DNA of 64,000 bases from Plasmopara viticola (Eukaryota; Oomycota; Peronosporomycetes; Peronosporales; Peronosporaceae), in NCBI GenBank assembly GCA_001695595.3, contig MBPM02000118.1, forward strand, positions 62,001 through 126,000, written 5' to 3'. Under the pieces are notes generated by a model that saw only the letters and a list, made by a program, of their open reading frames with translations, was not told the origin of the DNA and did no database searches. Within the stretch, counting starts at the first letter, position 1, and each line of letters begins with the position of its first letter. Position numbers and translations under genes: made by a program. Below, piece after piece: positions 1 to 11,835 of this stretch.

Positions 1-53
1 GGTCTGCTGGGTGAAAGCTAGCTATCCTATCCACCTACACTATACAGAAAGGC
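1..53 (-). pseudogene. tRNA-Glu-like core, cut by window edge
   Basis: Only the anticodon arm, D arm and 5' acceptor half are present. The sequence matches the core at 742-814. The T arm lies outside the window. Confidence 0.6.
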
Positions 54-355
54 TAGAGTGAACAATCGATCAAAGTGTCACATCAACACACGTACACCAA
101 ATACACACACGCTTGATAGACAAGAACAGAAACTACTCTATTAGTCATCTATTCTAACCACATTCGTCTAAAATATGAGCGCTTTACGAATAACGACATC
201 CCTTTTTGTATCAAGCGCGTATGCAGATATTTTCACAAATATAGATTAAAGCAAAACTAACATTATTAGAAACGCGAGCATCAAGTCCCATAAGAGAGGG
301 CCTTCGAATTATAGTGAAGATTGAGTGACCAAAATCGAGCAAACTATACTACAAT

Positions 356-428
356 GTCCCAACCATGGACTCAAACCCGGGTCTGCTGGGTGAAAGCCAG
401 CTATCCTAACCGCCTAGACTATATGGGA
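356..428 (-). pseudogene. tRNA-Glu-like core with damaged T arm
   Basis: The anticodon arm with UUC is intact and the D arm is canonical. The 3' half has changed so that the T stem and the inner acceptor pairs no longer match. Probably not functional. Confidence 0.65.
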
Positions 429-741
429 AGGCTTAAGTGGACCAAGTACCAAACTGTCGCATCAACACACGTACATCTTATACGCTCACGCACGATCGAC
501 GAGAACAGAAAACTAAACCACTAGTAATCTTACTCCTATCATATTCGTCTAGAATAAAAGCGCTAAAGAAACAGCAACAATACTTTTCTTTATCGAGCGC
601 GTATGCTGATATTGTCACGAAAAAAAATTAAAGCGAAGACAAACATTGTTTGAAACGCGAGCATAAAGTCTTTTAAGAGAGCGCCTTCTAATTAATATTA
701 AAAATTTGAGTGACCAAAAAGGAACAAATTATAGCACAATG

Positions 742-814
742 TTCCCACACGGGAATTCAAACCCGGGTCTGCTGGGTGAAAGCTAGCTATCCTATCCACC
801 TACACTATACAGAA
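742..814 (-). pseudogene. tRNA-Glu-like core (type A unit)
   Basis: A 73-nt core with anticodon UUC. One T-stem pair is C-C, the acceptor stem rests on several G-U pairs, and the anticodon stem carries a change. B-box-like sequence remains. Confidence 0.6.
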
Positions 815-1120
815 AGGCTAGAGTGAACAATCGATCAAAGTGTCACATCAACACACGTACACCAAATACACACACGCTTGATAGACAAGAACAGAAACTA
901 CTCTATTAGTCATCTATTCTAACCACATTCGTCTAAAATATGAGCGCTTTACGAATAACGACATCCCTTTTTGTATCAAGCGCGTATGCAGATATTTTCA
1001 CAAATATAGATTAAAGCAAAACTAACATTATTAGAAACGCGAGCATCAAGTCCCATAAGAGAGGGCCTTCGAATTATAGTGAAGATTGAGTGACCAAAAT
1101 CGAGCAAACTATACTACAAT

Positions 1121-1193
1121 GTCCCAACCATGGACTCAAACCCGGGTCTGCTGGGTGAAAGCCAGCTATCCTAACCGCCTAGACTATATGGGA
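1121..1193 (-). pseudogene. tRNA-Glu-like core with damaged T arm
   Basis: Copy of 356-428 displaced by 765 bp, with the same T-arm and acceptor damage. This shows the higher-order duplication copied an already defective core. Confidence 0.65.
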
Positions 1194-1506
1194 AGGCTTA
1201 AGTGGACCAAGTACCAAACTGTCGCATCAACACACGTACATCTTATACGCTCACGCACGATCGACGAGAACAGAAAACTAAACCACTAGTAATCTTACTC
1301 CTATCATATTCGTCTAGAATAAAAGCGCTAAAGAAATAGCAACAATACTTTTCTTTATCGAGCGCGTATGCTGATATTGTCACGAAAAAAAATTAAAGCG
1401 AAGACAAACATTGTTTGAAACGCGAGCATAAAGTCATTTAAGAGAGCGCCTTCTAATTAATATTAAAAATTTGAGTGACCAAAAAGGAACAAATTATAGC
1501 ACAATG

Positions 1507-1579
1507 TTCCCACACGGGAATTCAAACCCGGGTCTGCTGGGTGAAAGCTAGCTATCCTATCCACCTACACTATACAGAA
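1507..1579 (-). pseudogene. tRNA-Glu-like core (type A unit)
   Basis: Copy of 742-814 displaced by 765 bp, with the same T-stem mismatch. Confidence 0.6.
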
Positions 1580-1886
1580 AGGCTAGAGTGAACAATCGAT
1601 CAAAGTGTCACATCAACACACGTACACCAAATACACACACGCTTGATAGACAAGAACAGAAACTACTCTATTAGTCATCTATTCTAACCACATTCGTCTA
1701 AAATATGAGCGCTTTACGAATAACGACATCCCTTCTTTTATCGAGCACGCAAGCAGATTTTTTCACGAACTTGGATTGAAGAAAAATAACATTGTCGGAA
1801 ACGCGAGCATAAAGCCCCATAAGAGAGGGCCTTCGAATAAAAAGTGAAGATTGTGTGACCAAAAACGAGCAAACTATGCTACAATG

Positions 1887-1959
1887 TTCCAACACAGGGA
1901 CTCGAACCCGGATCTGCTGGGTGAAAGCCAGCTATCCTAACCGCCTAGACTATATGGGA
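1887..1959 (-). tRNA. tRNA-Glu(UUC), possibly functional
   Basis: A 73-nt cloverleaf with a perfect 5-bp anticodon stem, UUC anticodon, canonical A box and the B box gttcgagtcc. There is one C-U mismatch in the acceptor stem and one C-U in the T stem, the same two changes as in the core at 16,846-16,918. It could be a weak tRNA or a young pseudogene. Confidence 0.5.
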
Positions 1960-2270
1960 AGGCTTAAGTAGACAATCTACCGAACATTCACATCAACACA
2001 CGTACATCTTATACACGCACGCACGAACGACAAGAAGAGAAAATGACACCGTTAGTAATCTTACTTTCAACACATTCGTCTAGAATAAAGCGCTTTAGGG
2101 ATAGCAACATTCCTTTTCTTTATCGAGCGCGTATGCAGATATTGTCAGGAAGATAAATCAAAGCGAAGACTAACATTGTTTGAAGCGCGAGCATAAAGTC
2201 CCATAAAAGAGCGCCTTCGAACAAAAAGTGAAGATTAAGTGACCAAAAACGAGCAAACTATACTACAATG

Positions 2271-2343
2271 TTCCAACACAGGGTCTCGAACCCGGGAATG
2301 CTGGGTGAAAGCCAGCTATCCTAACCGCCTAGACTATATGGAA
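2271..2343 (-). tRNA. tRNA-Glu(UUC), possibly functional
   Basis: The core has the UUC anticodon arm intact, a canonical D arm and a T loop TTCGAGA. The acceptor stem has one mismatch and one extra G-U pair, and the T stem has one mismatch. Its status is uncertain, as for 1,887-1,959. Confidence 0.45.
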
Positions 2344-2655
2344 AGGCTTAAGTGGACTAAGTACCAAACTGTCGCATCAACACACGTACATCTTATACGC
2401 TCGCGCACGATCGACGAGAACAGAAAACTAAACCACTAGTAATCTTACTCCTATCATACTCGTCTAGAATAAAAGCGCTAAAGAAATAGCAACAATACTT
2501 TTCTTTATCGAGCGCGTATGCTGATATTGTCACGAAAATAAATTAAAGCGAAGACAAACATTGTTTGAAACGCGAGCATAAAGTCTTTTAAGAGAGCGCC
2601 TTCTAATTAATATTAAAAAATTGAGTGACCAAAAAGGAACAAATAAAGCACAATG

Positions 2656-2728
2656 TTCCCACACCGGGATTCAAACCCGGGTCTGCTGGGAGAAAGCCAG
2701 CTATCCTATCCACCTACACTACACAGAA
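2656..2728 (-). tRNA. tRNA-Glu(UUC)-like, T arm intact, wobble-rich acceptor stem
   Basis: The T stem pairs perfectly and the anticodon loop keeps UUC. The acceptor stem is formed almost wholly by G-U pairs because the 5' strand has drifted from tcccata to ttctgtg. It may be a pseudogene. Confidence 0.4.
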
Positions 2729-3025
2729 AGGCTTAAGTGAACAATCGATCAAAGTGTCACATCAACACACGTACATCAAACACACACACGCTCGATCGAC
2801 GAGAACAAAAAACTACTTCATTAGTCATCTATTTTAACCACATTCGTCTAAAATATGAGCACTTTACGAATTAACGACATCCCTTCTTTTATCGAGCACG
2901 TAAGCAGATATTTTCACGAATATAGATTGAAGCAAAAACTAACATTGTTTTGAAACGCAAGCATTAAGTCCCGTAAGAGAGGGCCTTCGCATTAAAAGTG
3001 AAGATAGAGTGACCAATAAAGACAA

Positions 3026-4300
3026 TTCACTCACAGAGATGAACCTGAGATCGCTGTCACAGAATAAAATGCGCGACTTTGGCATTGTCTCTAAAAATCG
3101 CACCAAGAGCTCGAAGTTGGGTTTTGTTTAGCTAGCGTGAGCGCATCCAGAGCTTTCATCCTTGCTAATATATGGTATCCCAGAGTCTGCTGCCCGTCGG
3201 CAAGCACATTTAGAGCGCAAAGCTGGACTTAAGTGCGTACGTTATTTATCGGAAATGACTTGCTATTATTTATGATGTGTGGGTGTATATATTACCGTTC
3301 GCAAATGTGTTCTAATCATGGCATGAGCTCAGAAGCAGCACTCGCACTCTCATCAGCATTTGACTCATAGTGTAGGTTTTTTGTCGTAAATTAGATAGTT
3401 GCGGTTGGCAGCCCAATGCACACTAAAAGGAAGCAAGATGACTGGCTTTAAATCGTCCTCATCAAGATGAAAAATGGCACTATCAACACCACACCACAAA
3501 CAGTGCTTGCTCATCCAGCATAGCCGGGATTAGTGCCCGCGAATGCTGTTCAGATTCCATTCAAAATCTTACAATCGTTTAGTTTAATCAACCTCTGGCA
3601 CTGTGAGCATGTGCATGGCAGCGAATCACGTAATAGACAAAAAGCGCGTGACTAAACGATCAATTATTACTAGAACTTGTTAAAACTGTTGTGGTATATT
3701 GAGTACTCGCGCAGTATGCGTTAAGACGCAATATGCACCATGAGGTTTCCCTCATTAGTAAATTTGTGAGCTATACGTGGACCCAGACATGTTACCACCT
3801 ATGTTGGGTCAAGTGTCACAAATTATTTGCTTTTCTCGTTGTAAGGATGCACAACATGAATCGACCACCAACGGCATTATAAGCAGGAGGCGCGCTTGAT
3901 ACAAAGGTGCGATCGTTATAGGTTAAGGACATGATCGTTTTACTGGTAGCTCGAAGAATTACGGACACCAACGACATGACTTGCTCATACGTGCTTTCAT
4001 GTATCCAATGCTGCAAATTGGACTCGAGAGTTGCAAACGCGGCCGAACGGCCTTAAATTTTTACGAAAACGGAAAATGGGTGTCCGCTGAAGATCTTCTC
4101 GATTTCATATCAACCATATTTCAGTCGCTGTGTCTCCCCAGGTCACAATGTCCATTGTCAGTAGTAAGATTGAGGCTTTGCAACACCCGCATAGCCAGGG
4201 CGTTTGTGCAAATGATCGGCCAGTATGGTTCCGAAATTTATACTAGGATCGTGACGTAGGCCAAAGCGAGGCAAAAATTTTCATCAGTCTCGTAGAAGCC
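3026..4300. other. No recognisable gene
   Basis: AT-rich sequence between a young satellite array and a dispersed repeat. Open frames here (for example 3,981-4,259 +) are short, lack a convincing ATG start and match no family I know. Confidence 0.5.
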
Positions 4301-4680
4301 AATGCCTGTTTACAAATAGCCGAGGACGCTTTTCTCCTGCGCGGCAAAGACGCATTTCAAGCTCTTATATTGCTTCAAGGTAAGTGGGATCCCTTCAATA
4401 ACCATATTTTTTAAATATTTATCTGTTTCTATAATCTTCCAATTATGATTGGCTTGGCTGGCAATGCCGACGGATCTGCGTTTATAAAAAAAACTGTGAG
4501 CGAGCACATCGTCAAGTATGTCTGGGCACAAAAGTACTTGTCCAAATACTTGTGTGACTAAGAAATAGATATTAGCCAGGGCGATAGATGCATTACTAAA
4601 CGCTCCCATACTGTACCTTAGATCTTACCAAACGTCATAAAAGTCACCTCGCTCGGTTTAAATATGCCATACTCAGTGCA
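4300..4680 (-). repeat. Unclassified dispersed repeat, copy 1
   Basis: The stretch around 4,310-4,385 aligns with 18,530-18,600 (shared blocks acaaatag and gcaacaaagac-like). A 99-codon minus-strand frame (4,310-4,609) spans it but resembles no family I can name. I infer a decayed transposable element whose other copies are near 18,250-18,900 and 52,990-53,430. Confidence 0.4.
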
Positions 4681-4699
4681 CTTAGTTTTTTGCACCCCA

Positions 4700-5620
4700 A
4701 AATGTTTGCTCAGACTAGATGCGCTCATGCATTGATGACACCCCTTTTACCATCAAGCCCGTATGCAAAGATTGTTGCAAAAAATTATAAAAGCCGATAA
4801 TGACCGGTTTCCAATCTGCAACATAAGATTAATAGAAAAAGCGCTTGTAAGCTAGATAAACAAGTTGAATCGCTTAAAGAGAACAACATAAACGATACGT
4901 CTACAATACTTCCACACAGGGATTGCTGGATGATATATAGCTATCCTAATCGACAATACCACACGGAAAGGCTAATTGGCACAAGCCAACAAGCGATCTT
5001 AAAACCACACGTACAAGCATTGACACCTGCACAGTTGTCTTGGGCCAATAAAAGCTTGCACTGGTCTATATATCTATAGCCCAAGGAGTGCTCGATGATG
5101 ACGGCATTTTTATCATTCTGCGCGAGTGCAAAAATTGTCGCGAAAAATAAATTAATGCCAAGAATGACTATTATCATTAGGCGCGCCTGAAGCTTTTTGA
5201 AAAAGCGCGTATAGCCAAGTCTGGGCTAAAGCCAGCAATCCTAATCGCCTGAACTATATGGGATGACTGAGACGTGAAACTTATAGCTTCAACTAATCAC
5301 GTACAGTCATCGCCCGCACGCACAACCTAAGTGAGCCAAAGAAGCTAGCATTGATCATATCTATTTCATAGCTATGTGCGCTCAATTCGCACACCTCTTA
5401 TCAGCATGAGCGTATGGAAAATTGTTGCAAATGAAAACGATGCCAAAAATGGTGACTGTTGTTATGCGCACATAACCTAAGAAGAAAAATCAAGCCGCTA
5501 TATATAAACAAGAAGACGCTCAAAGTATATACAATGATTTAAATCGGATCTGCTGGTTGAAATCCAGCTACATTAGTATGGTAGACTAATTGAAATGGCT
5601 ATGATAAACATTCTAGCAAG
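4700..5620 (-). repeat. Degenerate tRNA-Glu satellite, about three units (R2)
   Basis: tRNA-derived cores remain at about 4,909-4,972, 5,215-5,268 and 5,534-5,600, spaced about 300-330 bp. They are recognised by remnants of ctgggtgaaagccagctatcctaa. Between them the spacer motif (gtatgcaaagattgttgcaa and variants) and the cacacgtaca block persist. No core could fold as a tRNA. Confidence 0.75.
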
Positions 5621-7389
5621 TATTACCACAACACTAACACATGTAGAACTATCGCAACATCCACACTTAGCTCGAAGACAACGATCGCTTATTGATAAAT
5701 CGTGTTTCATCTTTGGCTTTTCATTAAAAGTGTTTATTGCGACAGCAAGGACCGAGGGCAATCTGGTTGCGGATTATAAAAGAAGTAGCTTGCATCTCGT
5801 TTGCTTGACCGTGTGTCCATGTCAAAAAAATGTATTTTCCTAAGCTTCAATGCCCTCCTAATGGCGTATAGTTGTATAAAAGTCGCCGATCAACACGACT
5901 ACAACATTAAAGCAATCTTGCTTAGGCCTAGCCTTGACCTCTCATGATGAAAACAATCTCCCCACTTTATAACACTGGAATTGACTCTTTTGTTGGCGTC
6001 ACAGAAATTGCACTTTATGTGGTAGTAGTGCACGTTCTCTTTTTGATAAAGAATTTAAACAGGGCGTTGCCTCCGCGTAGTGTGGCGTAATAATAACATT
6101 TCGCTATAAATTGGTTCGGACGAACGCAAACGCAGCCCACTAGTCAGACGATTTTTTTTGTGTGATATAAATAATGTGTGACAGTTATGAGATCCCTAGA
6201 TCTTATCTCGCCTGCTTTTGAGCCAATAGTGCGCAGTCGCTACGCACCGTGAGCACCTTGCTTCACTCATGCATCTCAATACACTTATTTTGGGTCCTTG
6301 AATCATCTAAGGGAACGGTCTTACGTGGAACTATTCGATTTGATCCGGTACAAACGCTTCCGCATAAATTCAGAGAAAGTCGTGTTGTGCCTTCTTCTAG
6401 CCGGTTTAGAACGCTAAGGGTGTTTGACACCGATTAAGAATATAAAGCGTATATGCTTGGCCTCTTTGGCCCAAATGGCGTTAGCGCTCTTAAATTTAAG
6501 CGTTAGTAGTATTTGCTCATAAAGATAGAATTTTACCATCAAATAGTGCCAAATTCTCTATGTAATTTTTTTTAATCGTCCTCTCGATCAAAGCTTCTCT
6601 TTTGTCTATCTTGGCTGTGCCATTTTGTCTCGTACACCATTAAGACAACCTTTAAAAATTTGCTATGTCTTTGTTTTAGAGAACGGCAATGCTACTTCTA
6701 CACTGTCAACTTCTGTAAGACCATAATACAAGAATTTTCTGCCGAGTCCTTCGGCATACCAACCTCAAAATCCATACCAAGTGTACAATAGCGTCGTCAA
6801 ACTCTCAAATAGTCGGCAGCATTGATAGAAAAAGGCTCAATATTTTCATTCATTGGCACACTTAACACAGCGCACACTCTCCTGCTTATACAATTAATAC
6901 AGTCGATAAAGGTGATTAACGATCCAAACATCTTTGTCGACCAAAAGGACGGCCAAGTGTTGTAATTTAAACCTCTTTAAAGGATACGATGTTTTATATT
7001 CAAGTCATGTAGAGCTATTACATCTGGATGGTCACCTCGATCAGTAAACTTATAGATTTCACGACTTTTGCTGAGAACCGGTGTAGTCTCGCACGAATAC
7101 GTGCCGACTGTTCATTGTCTGTATCTAAGCATATGCTTTTTGAAGCAGAGCTACGCACAGAATCTCTTGCGCCAAAAACTAGTCCCAATTAAGCCATAAT
7201 TAAAGGTATGACATGAGCTAGGTCATAGTTTGATTGATGGAATAACTTTTCAGCCTAATCATTTTTCTTTCCTGGCTTATGCTCCATTTTTAGATTATAT
7301 TTTGCACAAAAGTCGAACGACCTGTTTATGTCTTGTAAGTGATGTGGGGGGCTGTGTCACATTTCTTGGTGACGCACGATGTGTCTTTA
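5621..7389. other. No recognisable gene
   Basis: All frames are broken by frequent stops. Nothing here could be assigned to a gene or element family. Confidence 0.5.
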
Positions 7390-9640
7390 CCACGAATGGC
7401 TTTGACCCTAGCAAGTGAAGGCATGTATAAAGATTATAGCGGGCCCCAAGCAAAAAATGTAGATACTGTCACGAAAAAAACCAATACAAACATCAACATT
7501 TATGGACGCGAGCACATAACTGAAAGCGCGCGTACTACATACCCACATTTGGGTCTGCTGGTTGAGGCCAGCTAGACCGTGACGATTAATGTAAAAAATA
7601 TGCAGGATTGACCCGAAAATAATCAAGACCAACTTCAAAATTTATCGACCCGTGTACATAAAGTTCTTATTCGCATGATTAGAAAAGAAAAGGTCGGGCC
7701 ACTTTGAAGAAGCAGAAATTAGCACAATATTCCCACACTAGAAATTGCTGGGTGTGGTCAAATGTCTTTACCTCCTCGACAAAATGGAAAGCTTAAAAAC
7801 TACAGACTAAATAGCCGTCACGTAATCATTTAATTGCTTTTTGATAACACACACGATCTACTCGTACCAAAATAGGATTCACCACATTTGTTTATGATCG
7901 ACGCCTTCAAATTGTTACGATAAATACGAAATGAATGAAGATTATGGCGGTTTCCGAAGCGAATTTGCAGAGATTGTCTCGAAATAAATTAAGACCAAAT
8001 TCAACATTTATCGACCCGTGTACATACAGTTTAGTTTTGCCTATACCTTTAAAGGAATCGTCTGGTTGAAAAAAATACCAACAATAAAAACAATATTTCG
8101 ATATTTGGGTCTACTGGGAGAGGTCAGCTATCTTTGGGCTTAGACACTCTGGAAAGTCTGATATGTACAATCTAAAAAGCTGCCACATTAACCTGTATTT
8201 GCTTTTGCAAACAAACACGATGCACACGTTTTAAATCGAAAATACAAATGATCATCTTAAATTCACCACATGTTTCTACGATTACCGCCCTCAAATCGTG
8301 ACGATTAATGAGGCCTGTATGAAGATTTTAGCGGTCTCCCAAGTAAATACGCAGTATTATACCGAAAATTATTAACGATACCATCATCATTTATCGACTC
8401 GTGTGCATTAGAATTACTTTAATGAGCGCGTATAGCTTGAGAAGAAAACGTTACGTGGACAGAATATACCAACAATAAGCACTTTTTTTCGAAATTTGGG
8501 TCTGCTGGTGAGGCCAGCCATCTTGCACCTAGGTACTCTTTAAAGGCTGAAAAGATCAGACTAAAGAAAAACCAAAATATCTCTTTTTTGGGTTTGCAAT
8601 TTAATACGATCTACTCCTCCAAAACCAGTGACAGAATTGATCATCCAGATTTCACCACAATTTTTTAATGATTAACGCACTAAAATTGCGAGGCTTGTAT
8701 TAAGATTTTAGCGCTCTCCAAAGCAAATATGCAATACCGTCTTGAAAGAAATCAAGACCGTATTCAACATTTATCGATATTGTACATAATTTATTTATCT
8801 GAGAGGCGGGTAACTTTAAAAATAAACATCAGGTGAACAGAAGTACCAACAATAAAACAAATTTCCCGTATTTGGGTCTGCTGAATTGGGTCAGCTATTT
8901 TAACCATCTCGACACTATAAAAAGGCTAAAAACGACATACAAAGAAGCCGTCACATAAGCCCATACTTGCTTTTTGCAAACACACATGATCATTTCGTAC
9001 CAAAATAGGAATACAATTGATCATCCTTCTTTCACCTCATTTTTTTACAATTAACACTCGCAAACGTATACGATGAATAAAGATCCTCTAGCGGCTTTTC
9101 AAGCGAATATGCAAATATTGTCAGGAAATGAATCAAGAGCAAATTCAACAATTTTTGATTCACTTACACAAGGTCTGTGTTTGAAGCGATTTTAATTGGA
9201 ATAAAACGTTGGGTGGACCGAATGTAGCAGAAACGAGCACAATAGTCTCACACCGGAATCTACTGGGTGAGGCCGAATGTTTTTACAACCTGGACAATGT
9301 GGAAAGGCTGGAAAATATAGACTAAGAAGACGTCACTTAAAACTTTATTTGCTTTTTGCAAACACACATGGCCAAAACAGATACATAATTAATTAATTTA
9401 CCTCTACCGCATTTTTTAACGCTTGAAGCGCTTTAACAGCAACGCTCAACAAGGCTTGTATGGAGCTTTTGGCGAATATGCGGAACTAGTCCTGAAAAGA
9501 ACCAAAACCAAATTCTTAATAATTATCGATTTACTTTTACAAAGTCCCTGTTTATAACATAAGAAGAAAACGTCGCCCTGAAATGACGTCATAACTAATA
9601 TCTTCGATACTTTGTCAGCTTGCGCAAATTCACTGCACAA
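7390..9640 (-). repeat. Degenerate tRNA-Glu satellite, about six units (R3)
   Basis: Cores sit near 7,548, 7,735, 8,100, 8,497, 8,871 and 9,252, mostly 350-390 bp apart. Each is a remnant of the form tgggtctgctgggtgaggccagctatc. Flanks carry tttgctttttgcaaacacacacgatc and gcaaatattgtc-type blocks that align with the younger array at 1-3,025. The cores have lost the acceptor and T stems. Confidence 0.8.
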
Positions 9641-9664
9641 TAACTACACCGATGACCTTAATTA

Positions 9665-9784
9665 GTGCGTACCACTCTATTTCTCAACTCCCCATTTTTA
9701 GGTATCTCACAGGTATTAGTGTGGACCACACTAAAACAAAATTCGCCTTAATTATTGGGTTTGAAGAAATAGTATGGACAGCAC
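9665..9784. repeat. Left foldback of the DNA transposon
   Basis: Two arms of about 60 nt, the first starting GTGCGTACCACTC and the second ending GGACAGCAC, meet at the perfect palindrome ttagtgtgg-a-ccacactaa. TA stands on both sides, so this segment looks like a small transposon in its own right. Confidence 0.7.
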
Positions 9785-9835
9785 TAATTGCGGATTCATA
9801 GTCCGAAAAAGCGCATTATGTATTTAATGTATTGG

Positions 9836-11690
9836 TTAGACGATTCGAAGCCCAGGGGCTGGAACGGGAGTGCCATCGTAGTGAATGCGATGTTTGCCAA
9901 TAATTTGCTGCAGTTCCGGCGTCAATTGCGATTCGTGCCATCGACTACCGACATCAAATGCCATGCCACAACGTATCATGGCCTTAGGAGCATATGTCAA
10001 GCCGCAAATGTCGCGCATCCCGTTCACCGCGTGTACGGTTTTGGCGGCGAGTTCCGGGTTCTTCAGCTCTTCAGACCACAACCCATTTATACACACGGTG
10101 TCTGACCAGTCGCCATTTTTGATCATGCGCATCTTCTCGGCCTCCCAAAATCGGGTCCGCTTGTCCTTGTTTTTTGAGATGACGAAAGAGTCAGCAGGCT
10201 GAACAAGATCGATCGCGCAGGGTGGAAAATAGCGCAGTTCACTGTTGGTCTTCAAGAGAACATCGCGTAATCCTGGACTGGCGTTGTGGCCGTTACAGTT
10301 GTCCGCATACATGACAGTCCTTCGGCCAGCACTATCTTCCTTGAATGCGCGTGGCTCGCCAAACCATTGAGGAAATACCTAGAGTTATGTGTGATGAATT
10401 TAATAGAAAGTAGTATGGTGCATGCTGTATGAAACACCAACCTTTTTATCATTCCAGCCTTTAGGCCCAGAGCGGTAGGAAACACCAGGGACAACGTCTA
10501 GAAGACCATTTACAGGGTATGATCGGTTTGGATTTTGGAAGATCATCAAGGGGCACCAATTCGTGCACGAGAGCCACCTGTGATTTAGACCATCATGGTC
10601 ATCCCGATACCACCCGACACAACATCGGCGTAGTTGACCTCAGTATCACCACGAAAACCAAGTGTACGGCCGTTGTCGCAGTTGATCACGAAATGAGTGC
10701 CGTCCATGTTGCAAAGCAGGTCCTCGTTCAGGTCGCCTAATTCGAAACCTTGGCTTAACTCGCCCATATGGTACGCAACCGTTTTTGCGATATGGTCCTG
10801 CTTCGCGGCCCGACCAACAACTTCCCGGTCTATGCACGATGAACTATGTCATGCACCTTTTATCACAGAAAACAATTTGAATTAGTGAACGTTATGTAGG
10901 TACAAGTGTAATAATACAACATACCATGAACTGCTAACCCATCGTGTCTTTATTATGTCGACGAAAGGTATGTTGTCGACTGTACCAATGAAGTTGGAAT
11001 CGTGCACTGGCGCATCGTTCAGTGCGATCAAGCTGACCGATTAGGGCCAGAGAAATTTGACTCCAGCGGCCTTAAGCCGGATAAATTCCGACAACAACTC
11101 GACGTTTAGGTAGAAAACTCATTCATGTCGGCGTCGTCCTCTGCCAGCAACAGCCTTGAGGTTGACCCTCTTTGGCACTGATGGCACGACTTCTGATATC
11201 GACTTTGGATTCGAACGAAGATATTCACCAACTTTATTGCGCATCTTCCACCACCTTGTGGCTTTGGTATGATTGGCCTGAATTTAGTGTCAATGCTAAT
11301 ATCATTGTTTCAAGGAGACAACTCGACATACCTTGTAGTTTCCGCGGAACTCTGAGGGAAACTTGGCGATCGCTCGAAGACTAAGCCTTGTTCACCGTTC
11401 TGGTCTGCATCGGTAATCATGCAATTGATCACAGTGACCCGCAACGATATCGATACGACCTGTTGAAGCTTGCGCTTGTTAACGATCTGATCATCCTGCA
11501 CGTGACTCTCATCTCCATCCTTTTCTTCCTCCGCTTCAACATCTTCGTTATCACCAAGTTTCTCGTCATCGTCATCGACTGCTGGGACGTTAGCGCCGGC
11601 AGTCTTGCGAAAGCAGCGATTATCGGCGATGGAGAGCTGAGCGTCTCGACACTGGTCATAACCACCATAATACCAGTCTAGACCAGTTTG
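9836..11690 (-). pseudogene. DDE-superfamily transposase, disrupted
   Basis: Read on the minus strand. An acidic N-terminal region (about 11,670-11,500) precedes a basic segment containing AIAKFPSEFRGNYK, then a probable 51-nt intron (donor gtatgt near 11,335). The first catalytic Asp is in MDGTHF (10,585-10,767), followed by NGRTLGFRGDTEVNYADVVS. The second Asp is in MYADNCNGHN and the third in DLVQPADSF (9,836-10,312). A 60-odd-nt GT-AG intron separates the WNDKK and VFPQWFGEP blocks. A stop after MTMMV, a frameshift before MIFQNPNRSYP and stops in the N-terminal half break the frame. The family acts by cut-and-paste; this copy is probably dead but young. Confidence 0.8.
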
Positions 11691-11728
11691 TTTACTGTAC
11701 TGTAGTCGTTTAGGACTCTGTAAAGTCC

Positions 11729-11833
11729 GTGCGGAGTCCGCTATTTCTCAACCTCCCAAGTCGCAAAAGTCACGGTAAATATATTAGTGTAGACCACACT
11801 AATTTTTAATCTACACAAATTCTCAATCCGCAC
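11729..11833. repeat. Right foldback of the DNA transposon
   Basis: The left arm starts GTGCGGAGTCCGC and shares the ctatttctcaac block with the left-end foldback. The right arm ends AATCCGCAC. Arms meet at attagtgtagaccacactaa. A TA follows on the right only; the left side reads CC. Confidence 0.65.
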
Positions 11834-11835
11834 TA

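Larger units (their letters stand above)
1..3025 (-). repeat. Tandem array of ~383-bp units, each with a tRNA-Glu-like core (array R1)
   Basis: Eight tRNA cores recur at spacings of about 378-386 bp; the first is cut by the window edge. Each unit on the minus strand is a tRNA-Glu-like core, then a T-rich segment that could end Pol III transcription, then a spacer with a motif around gtatgcagatattgtcacga. Positions 1-764 and 766-1,529 are almost identical, so two unit types (A and B) alternate in a 765-bp higher-order repeat; this identity breaks near 1,733. The array stops near 3,018. Short ORFs in it (for example 321-524 and its copy at 1,086-1,289) run across the tRNA cores and are not genes. 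Confidence 0.93.
9665..11833 (-). mobile_element. pogo/Tc1-mariner-type DNA transposon with foldback ends
   Basis: A 2.17-kb element flanked by TA dinucleotides (9,663-9,664 and 11,834-11,835). It begins GTGCG and ends CGCAC. Both ends are foldbacks of about 105-120 bp centred on ttagtgtggaccacactaa or a near copy. Between them lies a minus-strand DDE transposase gene with few disruptions. The TA target and DDD motif order fit the Tc1/mariner superfamily, pogo branch. Confidence 0.75.

Noticed and set aside
321..2837. Series of 60-70-codon frames with near-identical proteins
   Set aside because: They cross tRNA cores in satellite units, mostly start at TTG/GTG and repeat with the unit; they are not genes.
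1..3025. Regular repeats considered as a CRISPR array
   Set aside because: The period is ~383 bp, whole units are homologous including spacers, and the context is eukaryotic.
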